A stretch of 64,000 nt of DNA from Bacillota bacterium. Lineage in GTDB: Bacteria > Bacillota > Clostridia > Lachnospirales > Lachnospiraceae. The stretch spans positions 1-64,000 of the forward strand of contig JAEWHR010000243.1 in the NCBI GenBank assembly GCA_023387655.1, given 5' to 3'. The translations under genes and the position numbers were made by a program. Below are positions 16,724 to 25,193 of the stretch, piece after piece; position 1 is the stretch's first letter, and every line of letters begins with the position of its first letter. The notes beneath the pieces are model-generated. The model was not told where the DNA came from, did not search any database, and was given only the letters and a program-made list of their open reading frames with translations.

Positions 16724-16838
16724 GGAAAAAAACAATTTCTCCTCTCTTTAAGATATTTATTTTTAAGAAATGCTGTAATCTTTAATTTCTTTTGTTATAT
16801 TCATCAAAAGGAGTTGCTATAAAATATTCTTAATAAAT

Positions 16839-16885
16839 GCGCCTTGCTTTGGGTTAACATCCATTACAAGGCGCTTTATTTAAAT
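16839..16885. terminator. Bidirectional terminator after lacI
   Basis: Stem GCGCCTTG (16839-16846) and CAAGGCGC (16867-16874) with a 20-nt loop, followed on the plus strand by TTTATTTAAATT. It lies about 115 bp after the LacI stop and before the convergent glycosidase gene. The next 140 bp (16886-17025) hold degenerate TCTATTNATGG-like repeats and nothing else that I recognise. Confidence 0.65.
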
Positions 16886-17025
16886 TATATTTTGTTGTAC
16901 TAGTTCTATTACAGGTTATATATGAGGTTCTATATGAAATATGAAGTTCTATTAATGGATTTGTTTCAGAATCTATTTATGGATCTATTATAGATTCGTT
17001 TTACAACAAACTCTTTCGCTTATCG

Positions 17026-18273
17026 TTATTGCTCTAACTCTTTCACCATATTAAGAGCTAATATATTCCAATTAATAAATCCACCATTCATAATCGCTTC
17101 CCCAGTCATTGGGTTATAATATTCATGTAAGCTCCCTGTTTTTTTCAAATCTTCTCCAAGTAGTTTTAATGAATTTTTACACATAAGAGTTGCTTCTTCT
17201 CTGAATCCATAGTCTAACATACCCTTAAATACAACATAATTAGCGACTAACCAAATTGGACCTAACCAATTCGATGGGTTATTGGTTACTGATAAATCAA
17301 ACATTTTTTCGTTCTTTGCTAACGTAGTTATACCGTATGGAGAGTAAAAACTTTTCTCATCTTTAAAATGTCTTACCAAAGACTCTGCTTGTTCTTTTGA
17401 TGCAATCCCCGACCACATTGGTATAAATCCGGACCATGTCTGAATACGTATCGGTAATGTCTTCCAAAACACACCTAACCCTTCATGAAACCAGTCAAAT
17501 TTTCTAGTCTTTATGTCCACATCAACGGAATAGAAAAATTCATCTCTATTATCCCAACATTCTCTTTGAATTGCTTGCGTAAGCTGCTCCGCCTTATGAT
17601 CAAAATCCTTTGCTAGATTTTGATCGCCTGTCTTGTTTAAAATAGTAGCCATTGCCTTTAACTCCGAAACCATAAAACTATTTAAGTAGATATTCGCAGT
17701 AGAAAATGGAGGTCTACCAAATGTAGCTGGATCATTATCCATTCCTATCATAATATCGTCTGCCCAAACATATAGACCAGAATTTTCAAAATAGTAATGT
17801 TTATCGTAACATTCAAAATAAGATTTTAACTGATTAACGTGGGATGAAATCCACGAATAATCATCTATGTGATTACTAATCAACTGAATCTGTTGACAAA
17901 GAAATGGTTTATGCATATTCATAATATGACCTTTTTTGTGCATCATATTTAAATAAGGTTCCGTCCAGTCAGCTACTTCAATCATCATTGGAATATAACC
18001 ATCCTCTAATTGATGATCAAGAAAGTTATACACATTGCCTTTACAATGCTTTATAAGTTTTTCCTGTAGATCTTTCGAAAATTCATCAAATAAACCAAGC
18101 AATCCATATACGGACCAATAAGTATCCCAATCCCATATATTTCCGTCATAAACAGAGCCAGGATCAATAAATGGGTACTTGATAAATGCTCTTGGTTCTT
18201 TTAACAACTTATCCACGTTACCTATAATATATTTTTTTAAATCATTTACGTAATTTATGTATTCTTTTTCCAC
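17026..18273 (-). CDS. Clan GH-G-like (trehalase/GH63-type) glycoside hydrolase, cytosolic
   Basis: 415 residues, an (alpha/alpha)6-barrel type glycosidase by motif. WDWDTYW near residue 50, DNDP, NPSNWLGPIW and the C-terminal GEAIMNGGFINWN resemble the GH37/GH63/MGH1-like group. No signal peptide. The specificity is unknown. As the last gene of an operon with transporter, GH105, GH140 and a GH65/95-like enzyme, it probably acts on an imported pectic oligosaccharide. The start is odd: GTG at 18273 has no adjacent ribosome-binding site. A good GAGGAG site about 35 nt upstream instead precedes an ATG-ATG that opens only a four-codon frame (MMFI, stop). Either the GTG is weak and coupled to that mini-frame, or the native start has been damaged. 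Confidence 0.75.
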   Translation of the reverse strand: MEKEYINYVNDLKKYIIGNVDKLLKEPRAFIKYPFIDPGSVYDGNIWDWDTYWSVYGLLGLFDEFSKDLQEKLIKHCKGNVYNFLDHQLEDGYIPMMIEVADWTEPYLNMMHKKGHIMNMHKPFLCQQIQLISNHIDDYSWISSHVNQLKSYFECYDKHYYFENSGLYVWADDIMIGMDNDPATFGRPPFSTANIYLNSFMVSELKAMATILNKTGDQNLAKDFDHKAEQLTQAIQRECWDNRDEFFYSVDVDIKTRKFDWFHEGLGVFWKTLPIRIQTWSGFIPMWSGIASKEQAESLVRHFKDEKSFYSPYGITTLAKNEKMFDLSVTNNPSNWLGPIWLVANYVVFKGMLDYGFREEATLMCKNSLKLLGEDLKKTGSLHEYYNPMTGEAIMNGGFINWNILALNMVKELEQ

Positions 18274-18347
18274 AGTATTGTTATGATGTGTATTATATAA
18301 ACATCATATTCTCCTCTCTACATGCGCTTTCTATGTATTTAACGCTT

Positions 18348-18405
18348 GGGTTGATAAATAGGACTATTGAAGAACATTCAATAGCCCAAACCCTTTTTTA
18401 TTTTT
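18348..18405. terminator. Hairpin between GH140 and the clan GH-G-like gene
   Basis: Inner stem CTATTGAA (18364-18371)/TTCAATAG (18377-18384), outer stem GGGTT (18348-18352)/AACCC (18389-18393), followed by TTTTTTATTTTT on the plus strand. The flanking genes are both on the minus strand, where the T-run precedes the hairpin. It may therefore act there as an intercistronic processing or attenuation element rather than as a true terminator. Confidence 0.45.
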
Positions 18406-18414
18406 ATATCCGTA

Positions 18415-19749
18415 CTAATTTTCTAATAAAACAAGAACCCAGTCATTACCACCATCTAGCCTTTTAATTGGCTTTACACTAAGATGTTTCTGATTTCTAA
18501 TTTCAGTAAAATAACTATATACGCCGGTAGTTGGATCAAACCAGTATGCTTGTAATGTTTTTTCCTGATAAGAAGATAAATCTATAGAAAACTCTTCTCC
18601 TAGATAATCATAGGCAAGTATGTAGTTTTCTGCTGCAAATACCGCAACTCTTTCATACTTCTCTTTTTCCTCGCCCAGTAATAATTGTTGTGCTGGTAAT
18701 CCTTTGGTATAATCTATATCATTCATTAGGGTAACAAGGTGTTTCATATGAGAACCACCCACATGATGTAGGGCGTCCATCCAGACCTCTTTTACCCCAT
18801 AAGCTCCTTTTTTAGATAGGTCATTATAAAATTGCATAACCGCGTTGCTTCCATATGTAAATCCCATTGCACCTGCAAATACTGACCAATAAGCATATCT
18901 ACGTACATCGAAGGCTTGCCAATAAGGCTGTGTATCATCATGAAGACCATGTGGAATCTGTTCATAAGAAGGTTCCGCATCCACTACAGGTTTGATATTT
19001 TCATTACTATGAGCCCTGATCACATATTTATAATTGTCTTCTCCATAAAATGTTTCCTGCTCTTTGTTATCATCCCAAGCACCCAAACTACTTTGATTAT
19101 AACTTCGATGTCCCGATTGAAACATATTAAAATCTAACCAGGTTTCGTCATTAAACCATAGGGAGGAGCATGTTCTTCCAAATGGATGAAACGTAACTAA
19201 TGCATCTGGATCATTTTTCTTAAACGTTTCTCCCATTAATCGAAACAAGGTAGGATTTACACTTCCTCTAACATCACCACCAGTAATCCATATGATATTA
19301 GGATGTTTTGCATATCTCTTCGTAAGGAATTCAACATATGGTACTACACTCTCAACTGTCATAATTTCATTTTTCACGAAACAACTTCCCCAATTTGGTA
19401 GTAATCCCATATAAAGCCCTAAGTCTTCTGCCATTTTTACTACCTGATCTACATGCTCCCAATAACCATCCGCTAGATTAGGGCGTGCAAAATCATCCTC
19501 TATTAATGCCGTTGCACCATCGATGGTACTTTGTCCAGGTACATGAACTAACGTTGTTTGAATTACATTATATCCTTTTTCTTTTCTATTCTTTAAATAA
19601 GTATAAGTCTCTTCTAAACTAAGTTTATTAAATAATAGCCACGCGGTATCTCCCAACCAGAAAAATGGAGTATCTCCATTTTGTAAATATCGTTTGTTAT
19701 CACTCACTCTTAAATTTCCAGAAAGCCATGGTTTATTATAAACATTCAT
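18415..19749 (-). CDS. GH140-family (DUF4038) apiosidase-like glycoside hydrolase
   Basis: 444 residues. N-terminal TIM-barrel of the DUF4038 family: PFFWLGDTAWLLF (28-40), general acid Asp159 in WITGGDVRG, nucleophile Glu259 in VDAEPSYE. A small beta-rich C-terminal domain (about 375-444) follows. GH140 was defined by an endo-apiosidase that releases rhamnogalacturonan II side chains in Bacteroides. DUF4038 as a whole is broader, so apiosidase activity is likely but not proven here. There is no signal peptide, so it would act on imported oligosaccharides, unlike the exported Bacteroides enzymes. It lies between GH105 and the clan GH-G-like gene in one operon. GGGAG precedes the ATG. Confidence 0.82.
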   Translation of the reverse strand: MNVYNKPWLSGNLRVSDNKRYLQNGDTPFFWLGDTAWLLFNKLSLEETYTYLKNRKEKGYNVIQTTLVHVPGQSTIDGATALIEDDFARPNLADGYWEHVDQVVKMAEDLGLYMGLLPNWGSCFVKNEIMTVESVVPYVEFLTKRYAKHPNIIWITGGDVRGSVNPTLFRLMGETFKKNDPDALVTFHPFGRTCSSLWFNDETWLDFNMFQSGHRSYNQSSLGAWDDNKEQETFYGEDNYKYVIRAHSNENIKPVVDAEPSYEQIPHGLHDDTQPYWQAFDVRRYAYWSVFAGAMGFTYGSNAVMQFYNDLSKKGAYGVKEVWMDALHHVGGSHMKHLVTLMNDIDYTKGLPAQQLLLGEEKEKYERVAVFAAENYILAYDYLGEEFSIDLSSYQEKTLQAYWFDPTTGVYSYFTEIRNQKHLSVKPIKRLDGGNDWVLVLLEN

Positions 19750-19796
19750 TTTATTTATCTCCCTTTCAATTATTGGATGATTTAGGAATCATTAAA

Positions 19797-19916
19797 ACGC
19801 CATATCCTAACTTGTCCTCTATCATAAGCATTTTAATATCTTTAGATACAGTTCATACGCCATATCTTAACTACTCTTCTATCATAAGCATTTTGATATC
19901 TTTAAATACTGTGCGT
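19797..19916. repeat. 60-bp tandem duplication covering the 3' end of the GH105 gene
   Basis: Two exact-length 60-bp copies (19797-19856, 19857-19916) are about 85% identical. The right-hand copy encodes the last 12 residues and stop of the GH105 protein (ending KISKCL). The left-hand copy lies just downstream and still reads a near-identical dead tail ending KILKCL and the same stop. This is an old tandem duplication of a gene end. Confidence 0.85.
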
Positions 19917-20994
19917 ACGCCATGAATAATGCAGCGACTCCTTTTAAGTCATTGTTTCCAATTGGTTCTGTGAGATAATATTCTATACTACCATCTCTTT
20001 TAAGATTATCGTGAGGACCTAGCCCAGCAACCTTACAGGTATCTTTTAAAATTAATTTATCGTCGATCCTATAAAGCTTTTCCTCGATTATAACACGTAA
20101 GATTTCTTCACCAATTGCTCTATATTCTGTAGGAATCACCTTCATCCTACATGCTTTTAAGATTGATGCTGCTATCATAACGGTTCCTGATGTTTCAAAA
20201 TAGTTTCCCTTAACATCAGGCAAATTAACAAGTTGATAAAACATTTTGCTATTTTCATCCTGATATCTTAAGATACCCCTTATAGATTCTTCATAAATCT
20301 TTGCAAGAGTTTTAAAGCATTCATCCATCGGATTAGATATTTCCTCCATGGTATCCACAATCCCCATTAGAAACCATGCAATCGAACGAAGCCAAAAGTT
20401 TTTAGAAAGACCTGTTTTTTCATTCGCCCAAAAAACTTCCCTCGATTCATCAAAGCCATGATAATAAAGTCCCTCATTCTCATCAAACATATAATCTTTG
20501 ACATTATTAAATTGCCTCACTATATCTTGATAATTTTCCTGAACGCCAAACTTTGTTTCATATGCCATATAAAAAGGTTGTGCCATAAATAATCCGTCTA
20601 ACCAAATTTGATTCGGATATATTTTTTTGTGCCAAAAGTTTCCTGATTTTGTTCTTGGTTGTTCTTGTATCTGTGCTAAGAGATTATGCATTGCTTTAAA
20701 AAATCGTTCTTCATTTGTTTGTTCATAAGCAAATATAACTACTCGTCCCATTGCTAGATTATCAAGATTATAATCATATTTCTTAAAGGTATTAATAATA
20801 CCCTCTGGATCGATATAATGATCCAGATAATCTAAGACATATTGTCGATATTTACTGTCATTCGTTGCCTCATATAATTGAATTGCAGCTAAAAGAATAC
20901 AGGCATCTTCATAGTTCCATTGTACTTTCCTTACATAGCTTAAATCTTTAAAAAAATCTGCTAAAAAAGCTGAAATCTTATCTTGATCCATCAT
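19882..20994 (-). CDS. GH105 unsaturated (rhamno)galacturonyl hydrolase
   Basis: About 370 residues, the usual length of YteR/YesR proteins. These (alpha/alpha)6-barrel enzymes remove the unsaturated galacturonate left at the non-reducing end by pectate or rhamnogalacturonan lyases. The catalytic Asp lies in YPNQIWLDGLFMAQP (about residue 133), and YHGFDE and the WLRSIAWFLMG motif match the family. A start at 20994 is chosen because AAAGG precedes it; the ATG at 21018 has no ribosome-binding site. No signal peptide. The substrate implies that a lyase works upstream of import, but no lyase gene lies in this window. The gene's final 12 codons are part of a 60-bp tandem duplication. Confidence 0.88.
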   Translation of the reverse strand: MMDQDKISAFLADFFKDLSYVRKVQWNYEDACILLAAIQLYEATNDSKYRQYVLDYLDHYIDPEGIINTFKKYDYNLDNLAMGRVVIFAYEQTNEERFFKAMHNLLAQIQEQPRTKSGNFWHKKIYPNQIWLDGLFMAQPFYMAYETKFGVQENYQDIVRQFNNVKDYMFDENEGLYYHGFDESREVFWANEKTGLSKNFWLRSIAWFLMGIVDTMEEISNPMDECFKTLAKIYEESIRGILRYQDENSKMFYQLVNLPDVKGNYFETSGTVMIAASILKACRMKVIPTEYRAIGEEILRVIIEEKLYRIDDKLILKDTCKVAGLGPHDNLKRDGSIEYYLTEPIGNNDLKGVAALFMAYAQYLKISKCL

Positions 20995-21051
20995 AAGAAT
21001 ATTACCTTTCATACACATATTTTTAAATTAAAACTTAGAGCAACTGATTAA

Positions 21052-23118
21052 TTATACATAAAGACCTATGTTTTCATATTCAACAACCCAGCTACCATCA
21101 TCAGGAAATCCAGGTGATTTGGTTTTACATCCGTCGTATCCAGCTACCATCAATGCGATAGCTAACAGTAAAGATCCATTCCCTGGTAAGTACAGTGGTA
21201 GGTCTTTTCTAAGAATTTGCCTATTATTACCACTCCTAACATAATCATTTTTAGGAGTATCTAAAAGTAATAAATCTATTGCTAAATTTGGATCATGGAG
21301 TCTAGTTGCTGTCATAGCCATTACTGCAAAATCCCAGCCCCATAGAGACTCGTATTTCCAACATTCTTTCACTTTCTTTAATGTTTCCCTCATCACCTCT
21401 TCGTTAATGTTCTCATTTGGTAATACACCAAATGCTCCCAGCATAGAAGGATGATCAATATTAAATTTTTCAAATGTATTAGCACAGTTTTCATGTGCCA
21501 GATATAATCCATTCCCAATCGGAAGATCAGCCATTTGAGATGCAACTTCTTCCCACTTTTTATTATGTGGTTTTTCTAAAAGTGCTTCCCATTCTAATGC
21601 TACCTTAAGGGTATAACGCCAATATTCTACTTCAAATGTTGGATTCTTTGTTTCTTCCGGTTGATGGCACTCTTGTACCGGAATTACTGGTGCAACAATA
21701 TCATATAATTTTGTTTCTTCATTATACACCACAAAATCTACCATAAAGTCTGCACTCTCTTTGATTAAAATCCAGTACTTCTCCATAAACTCCTTATTAT
21801 TATTTTGCCTACGCATTAACTCTAGCATAAATATAATATGAGGTTGTTGCCAAACTAATAATGGTGCAATAGGTGAGGGACAATCCACACCTTCTGTAGC
21901 TATCATTTTTGGCCATCTGCTACCAGCATAACCATTTCTAGAAGCATTTTCTTTCGCTTGTGGTATATGATCAATAAACCAAGGAATACTTCTTTCTAAT
22001 AAGTTAGCTTGATTCCACAACGGTGCCCATGCGCAGTGCCAAAAATACATCTCTAAATGCATCTTCCCATACCAGCTATTACATGTCAAGCCAGTTTCTT
22101 GTGGAGGTGTAGAACCACAAGAATTAATCGCTAATAAATATTGTGAAAGTATAATTCTTCTCTCAAGCTCTAATGCACGAGAATCTTTACTTTTATTAAG
22201 CTGTACAATGCCGCCTTCTTCCCAAAACTTTTTCCAATATAGCTGAGCATTTTCAAAAATAGAATGAGTTTGCTCTCTGTAATCAACACTACTTAACTGT
22301 TCAATCTCTGTATTAGAAAATTCAACGGTGAAAGAAAATGTTTTTGTCTTAGAATTTAAGATGATTGTATGATTATGAATAGAGGAGTCCATAAGATCTT
22401 CGCTATAGCAAGATACATAATATACATCTTTATCTAAGATTCTTTTTAGATTAATTTCGTGTTTATCGTATGTTAGCAATTGAGTTTTATGTAATGCATT
22501 GCTTTCCCAGTCCGATGCAGAGATATCAGGACTTCCATAAGGAAATTTTATCACTACAGACAGTTCACCATAGGTTAATAAATCAGAGGTAATTTTAACT
22601 CCTAAGCGGTCTTTTTGACTGTCACAGCAAGTTTCTACAGTACAATCTATTCCGTGTAATTTGAAAGAGCTAGTAATTTTCCCCTGGTAAAGATGAAGCT
22701 CTTGGTTCACATCGTGTATCTCTTCTTTTTTAATTTCTCTCCCTTGATATAAAAGACCAATTCTACCAAGATTTAAACGGTGTGGGTTCATACGTAACCA
22801 ATCATACACATCTTCATTCCCTTTTACTTTATGCTTGGGATATTTCACTTCTCTCCCAACATAACTGTATGATGTCATCTCTAAATCATCCAAAGAATAG
22901 GCATATTTCTTATCACTTACAGGCTTTGTATGCCACCCCCACTGTGACATCGTGCAAAGTGGGAGGGTTTCTTTGTATTCATCATAAAGGGTTTGTAACC
23001 CAGTAATATCTGCAGTAAAGGCAAATTCACCATTTCCTATTGTTAGTGGTGATGCCGTATCTATTTTAGATAATTTAGGATTATGTCTTGATACTAATTT
23101 TTTTCTATCAATTACCAT
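21052..23118 (-). CDS. GH65/GH95-like (alpha/alpha)6 glycoside hydrolase, specificity unknown
   Basis: About 688 residues in two parts. A beta-sandwich N-terminal domain (about 1-280) contains the SPLTIGNGEFAFTADITGLQTL motif typical of GH65-related proteins. A helical-barrel catalytic domain (about 300-650) has HLEMYFWHCAWAPLWNQ, GYAGSRWPKM and PVQECHQPEETKNPTFEVEYW, whose glutamates are candidates for the general acid. A start at 23118 is favoured over 23130, because GGAGGAAAGA precedes the second ATG while the first has no site. No signal peptide. It sits directly after the transporter genes in the pectic operon. Proteins of this kind are often labelled GH65, but the substrate here is not known; a glycosidase for a rhamnogalacturonan side-chain linkage is a guess from context. 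Confidence 0.7.
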   Translation of the reverse strand: MVIDRKKLVSRHNPKLSKIDTASPLTIGNGEFAFTADITGLQTLYDEYKETLPLCTMSQWGWHTKPVSDKKYAYSLDDLEMTSYSYVGREVKYPKHKVKGNEDVYDWLRMNPHRLNLGRIGLLYQGREIKKEEIHDVNQELHLYQGKITSSFKLHGIDCTVETCCDSQKDRLGVKITSDLLTYGELSVVIKFPYGSPDISASDWESNALHKTQLLTYDKHEINLKRILDKDVYYVSCYSEDLMDSSIHNHTIILNSKTKTFSFTVEFSNTEIEQLSSVDYREQTHSIFENAQLYWKKFWEEGGIVQLNKSKDSRALELERRIILSQYLLAINSCGSTPPQETGLTCNSWYGKMHLEMYFWHCAWAPLWNQANLLERSIPWFIDHIPQAKENASRNGYAGSRWPKMIATEGVDCPSPIAPLLVWQQPHIIFMLELMRRQNNNKEFMEKYWILIKESADFMVDFVVYNEETKLYDIVAPVIPVQECHQPEETKNPTFEVEYWRYTLKVALEWEALLEKPHNKKWEEVASQMADLPIGNGLYLAHENCANTFEKFNIDHPSMLGAFGVLPNENINEEVMRETLKKVKECWKYESLWGWDFAVMAMTATRLHDPNLAIDLLLLDTPKNDYVRSGNNRQILRKDLPLYLPGNGSLLLAIALMVAGYDGCKTKSPGFPDDGSWVVEYENIGLYV

Positions 23119-23173
23119 TCTTTCCTCCATTGCTAATCATACTCTCTCTGAAGTTACTCTTTTGTTCTTATCT

Positions 23174-24070
23174 TTAACCTTTTACAGAACCTATCATAAC
23201 ACCTTTTACAAAGTGCTTTTGAACAAATGGGTATAAACAGATAACAGGAACACTACCAAAGACGATAACAGCATATTTTAATACATAAATCATTGCCAAT
23301 CTCATACTTTGATCTGTTGATGCATTTACCATCTCTTCCATTGCTTGCGCGTTAGATAAAATATTTCTCAGTACTACCTGTAATGGGAACTTTGATTCTG
23401 AACTCAGGTAAATAAAAGCATTAAAATAAGAATTCCAATGTGCTACAGCATAAAAAAGAACTAATACTGCAAGTACAGACTTTGATAAAGGTAATACCAA
23501 TTTCATTAACACTTGAATATCATTTGCCCCATCTATTTCCGCCGATTCTAACATTTCACCTGGAAGATTACTTTGAAAGAAAGTTCTTGCAATAATCATA
23601 TTATACACTGATACAGCTCCTGGGATAACCATTGCCCATACTGTATTTAACATATTTAATCTTTTGATATTTAAATAGACTGGAATTAATGGTGCTGTGA
23701 ATATCATAGTAAAAACAAACATTGCTGTAAAAGTTCCTCGACCTACAAAGTCCTTTCTGGATAAAGGATAAGCAACCATAACAGTCATAACTACATTGAT
23801 TAATGTACCTAAAATTGTATAAAAAAATGAGTTTGAAAAACCACTAAGTAATAGTTTATTTTTCATAATCTCTTTGTAAGCATTAAAATTAAAGCCTTTT
23901 GGAAGTAAAAATACATTTCCCTTTATTACCTCACTTGGTGAACTAAGTGATTGAGCAACTACATTGATTAAAGGTATTAAAACAAGCAGTAATGAAAATA
24001 TCAATACACATGTGTTAATGACATAATACACTTTATCTGTTCTACTTAGATTCTTCATTTTTTTCTTCAT
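23174..24070 (-). CDS. CUT1 sugar ABC transporter permease (LplC/YtcP type)
   Basis: 298 residues with six membrane helices. The EAA loop is ESAEIDGANDIQVLMKLVLPLSK, and the C-terminus is the family's PFVQKHFVKGVMIGSVKG. It is the inner partner of the LplB-type permease encoded 41 bp upstream, behind a GGAGG site. No ATPase gene lies in either transporter operon; in this class a shared MsmX-like ATPase encoded elsewhere normally powers several importers. Probable cargo is an unsaturated or branched pectic oligosaccharide, given GH105 and GH140 downstream. Confidence 0.9.
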   Translation of the reverse strand: MKKKMKNLSRTDKVYYVINTCVLIFSLLLVLIPLINVVAQSLSSPSEVIKGNVFLLPKGFNFNAYKEIMKNKLLLSGFSNSFFYTILGTLINVVMTVMVAYPLSRKDFVGRGTFTAMFVFTMIFTAPLIPVYLNIKRLNMLNTVWAMVIPGAVSVYNMIIARTFFQSNLPGEMLESAEIDGANDIQVLMKLVLPLSKSVLAVLVLFYAVAHWNSYFNAFIYLSSESKFPLQVVLRNILSNAQAMEEMVNASTDQSMRLAMIYVLKYAVIVFGSVPVICLYPFVQKHFVKGVMIGSVKG

Positions 24071-24111
24071 AATCTAACCTCCATATACTTTACAAATAAG
24101 TCACTTTACTA

Positions 24112-25083
24112 CTACCAAAGACTTGTTTCTCCTAATCTCTTCGCAATCCTATTCACAACTATAAGCATGATTAGCGATACAACAGACTGAAATAATCCAA
24201 TAGCAGTGGAGTAACTAAATTGCATAGACTGAAGACCAATACGATAAGTGTAAGTAGAAATAATGTCCGAAGTCTGCATGTTCATTTGATTTTGCATTAA
24301 TAATACTTTTTCATATCCAATAGACAATACTTTTCCACAATTCATAATCAAAAGCATAACAGCTATTGGTATAATACTAGGGATATCAACATATTTAATA
24401 CGCTGCCAAATACTTGCACCATCCACTATTGCTGCTTCATGATGTTCTGGAGGTACATTGGCTAGAGCAGCAATATAAACGACTGCACCATATCCCGTAC
24501 TTTGCCACACCCCTGAAAATACATATAAAGATTTAAACCAAGCAGGGCTACCTAAAAATAGTACTTTCTCACCACCAAATCTTTCGATGATTTTATTTAC
24601 AATACCATCCATAGCTAAGAACTGACTTAAAATACCAACGATCAAAACGGTAGAAATAAAATATGGCATATATGTTATAATCTGAACTGTTTTCTTAAAA
24701 TATTTCTTTCTGGCATAATTCAGAGCAACTGCTAAAATTATTGGTGGAAATATACCAACTGCTATATTATAAAAGGACAATCCTAATGTGTTTTTCATCA
24801 ACCTAACAAATTGTGGTGAAGCAAAAAATTTCTTAAAGTGAGCTAAACCAACCCACTCACTTCCAGTGATACCACCTTTAAAGGTATAGTTCCTAAAAGC
24901 TATTTGTGATCCCCATAAAGGAACATAACAAAATAAAATTAAATAAATTAATGGTAATAAAATAATGAAATAAAGTTGCCAATGTCTTTTTATTCTCTTA
25001 TATAATCTATGGAAATTAAATTGTACCGTATTCTTACTCTGTGATTTAGGCGATGTACTACCTATATTATCCACCTTTTTCAT
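24112..25083 (-). CDS. CUT1 sugar ABC transporter permease (LplB type)
   Basis: 323 residues. A cytosolic N-terminus of about 35 residues precedes six membrane segments. The EAA loop is EAAIVDGASIWQRIKYVDIPSI, and the C-terminus is NRIAKRLGETSLW, characteristic of LplB proteins. GGAGG precedes the ATG. It lies between the binding-protein gene, from which a hairpin separates it, and the LplC-type permease. It would form the heterodimeric channel with the latter. Confidence 0.9.
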   Translation of the reverse strand: MKKVDNIGSTSPKSQSKNTVQFNFHRLYKRIKRHWQLYFIILLPLIYLILFCYVPLWGSQIAFRNYTFKGGITGSEWVGLAHFKKFFASPQFVRLMKNTLGLSFYNIAVGIFPPIILAVALNYARKKYFKKTVQIITYMPYFISTVLIVGILSQFLAMDGIVNKIIERFGGEKVLFLGSPAWFKSLYVFSGVWQSTGYGAVVYIAALANVPPEHHEAAIVDGASIWQRIKYVDIPSIIPIAVMLLIMNCGKVLSIGYEKVLLMQNQMNMQTSDIISTYTYRIGLQSMQFSYSTAIGLFQSVVSLIMLIVVNRIAKRLGETSLW

Positions 25084-25161
25084 CTTTACCTCCGTGCCTG
25101 AAAGAAATTGCTAAAACCTAATATTTCTTTATTCGCTATTCTTTCTTCTAGAATTTTAGAA

Positions 25162-25179
25162 GCCAGAACTTAGTCTGGC
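25162..25179 (-). promoter_or_regulatory. Intercistronic hairpin after the solute-binding protein gene
   Basis: GCCAGA (25162-25167) and TCTGGC (25174-25179) flank a 6-nt loop between the binding-protein stop and the permease start. It is not followed by a T-run. It parallels the hairpin after oppA and probably helps keep binding-protein mRNA in excess. Confidence 0.5.
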
Positions 25180-25193
25180 CTCTATTTGAAATA

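Noticed and set aside
16891..17010. Transposon-like element bounded by TTTGTTGTA and its inverse
   Set aside because: The inverted ends are only 9 bp, the interior is degenerate repeat with no gene, and no target-site duplication is evident.
18348..18405. Plus-strand terminator implying a missing plus-strand gene
   Set aside because: Both neighbours are on the minus strand and no plus-strand reading frame or promoter leads into it; it is better taken as an intercistronic hairpin.
19665..19925. 86-codon plus-strand frame with a repeated SIISILISL pattern
   Set aside because: It is antisense to GH140/GH105 and the pattern comes from the 60-bp tandem duplication.
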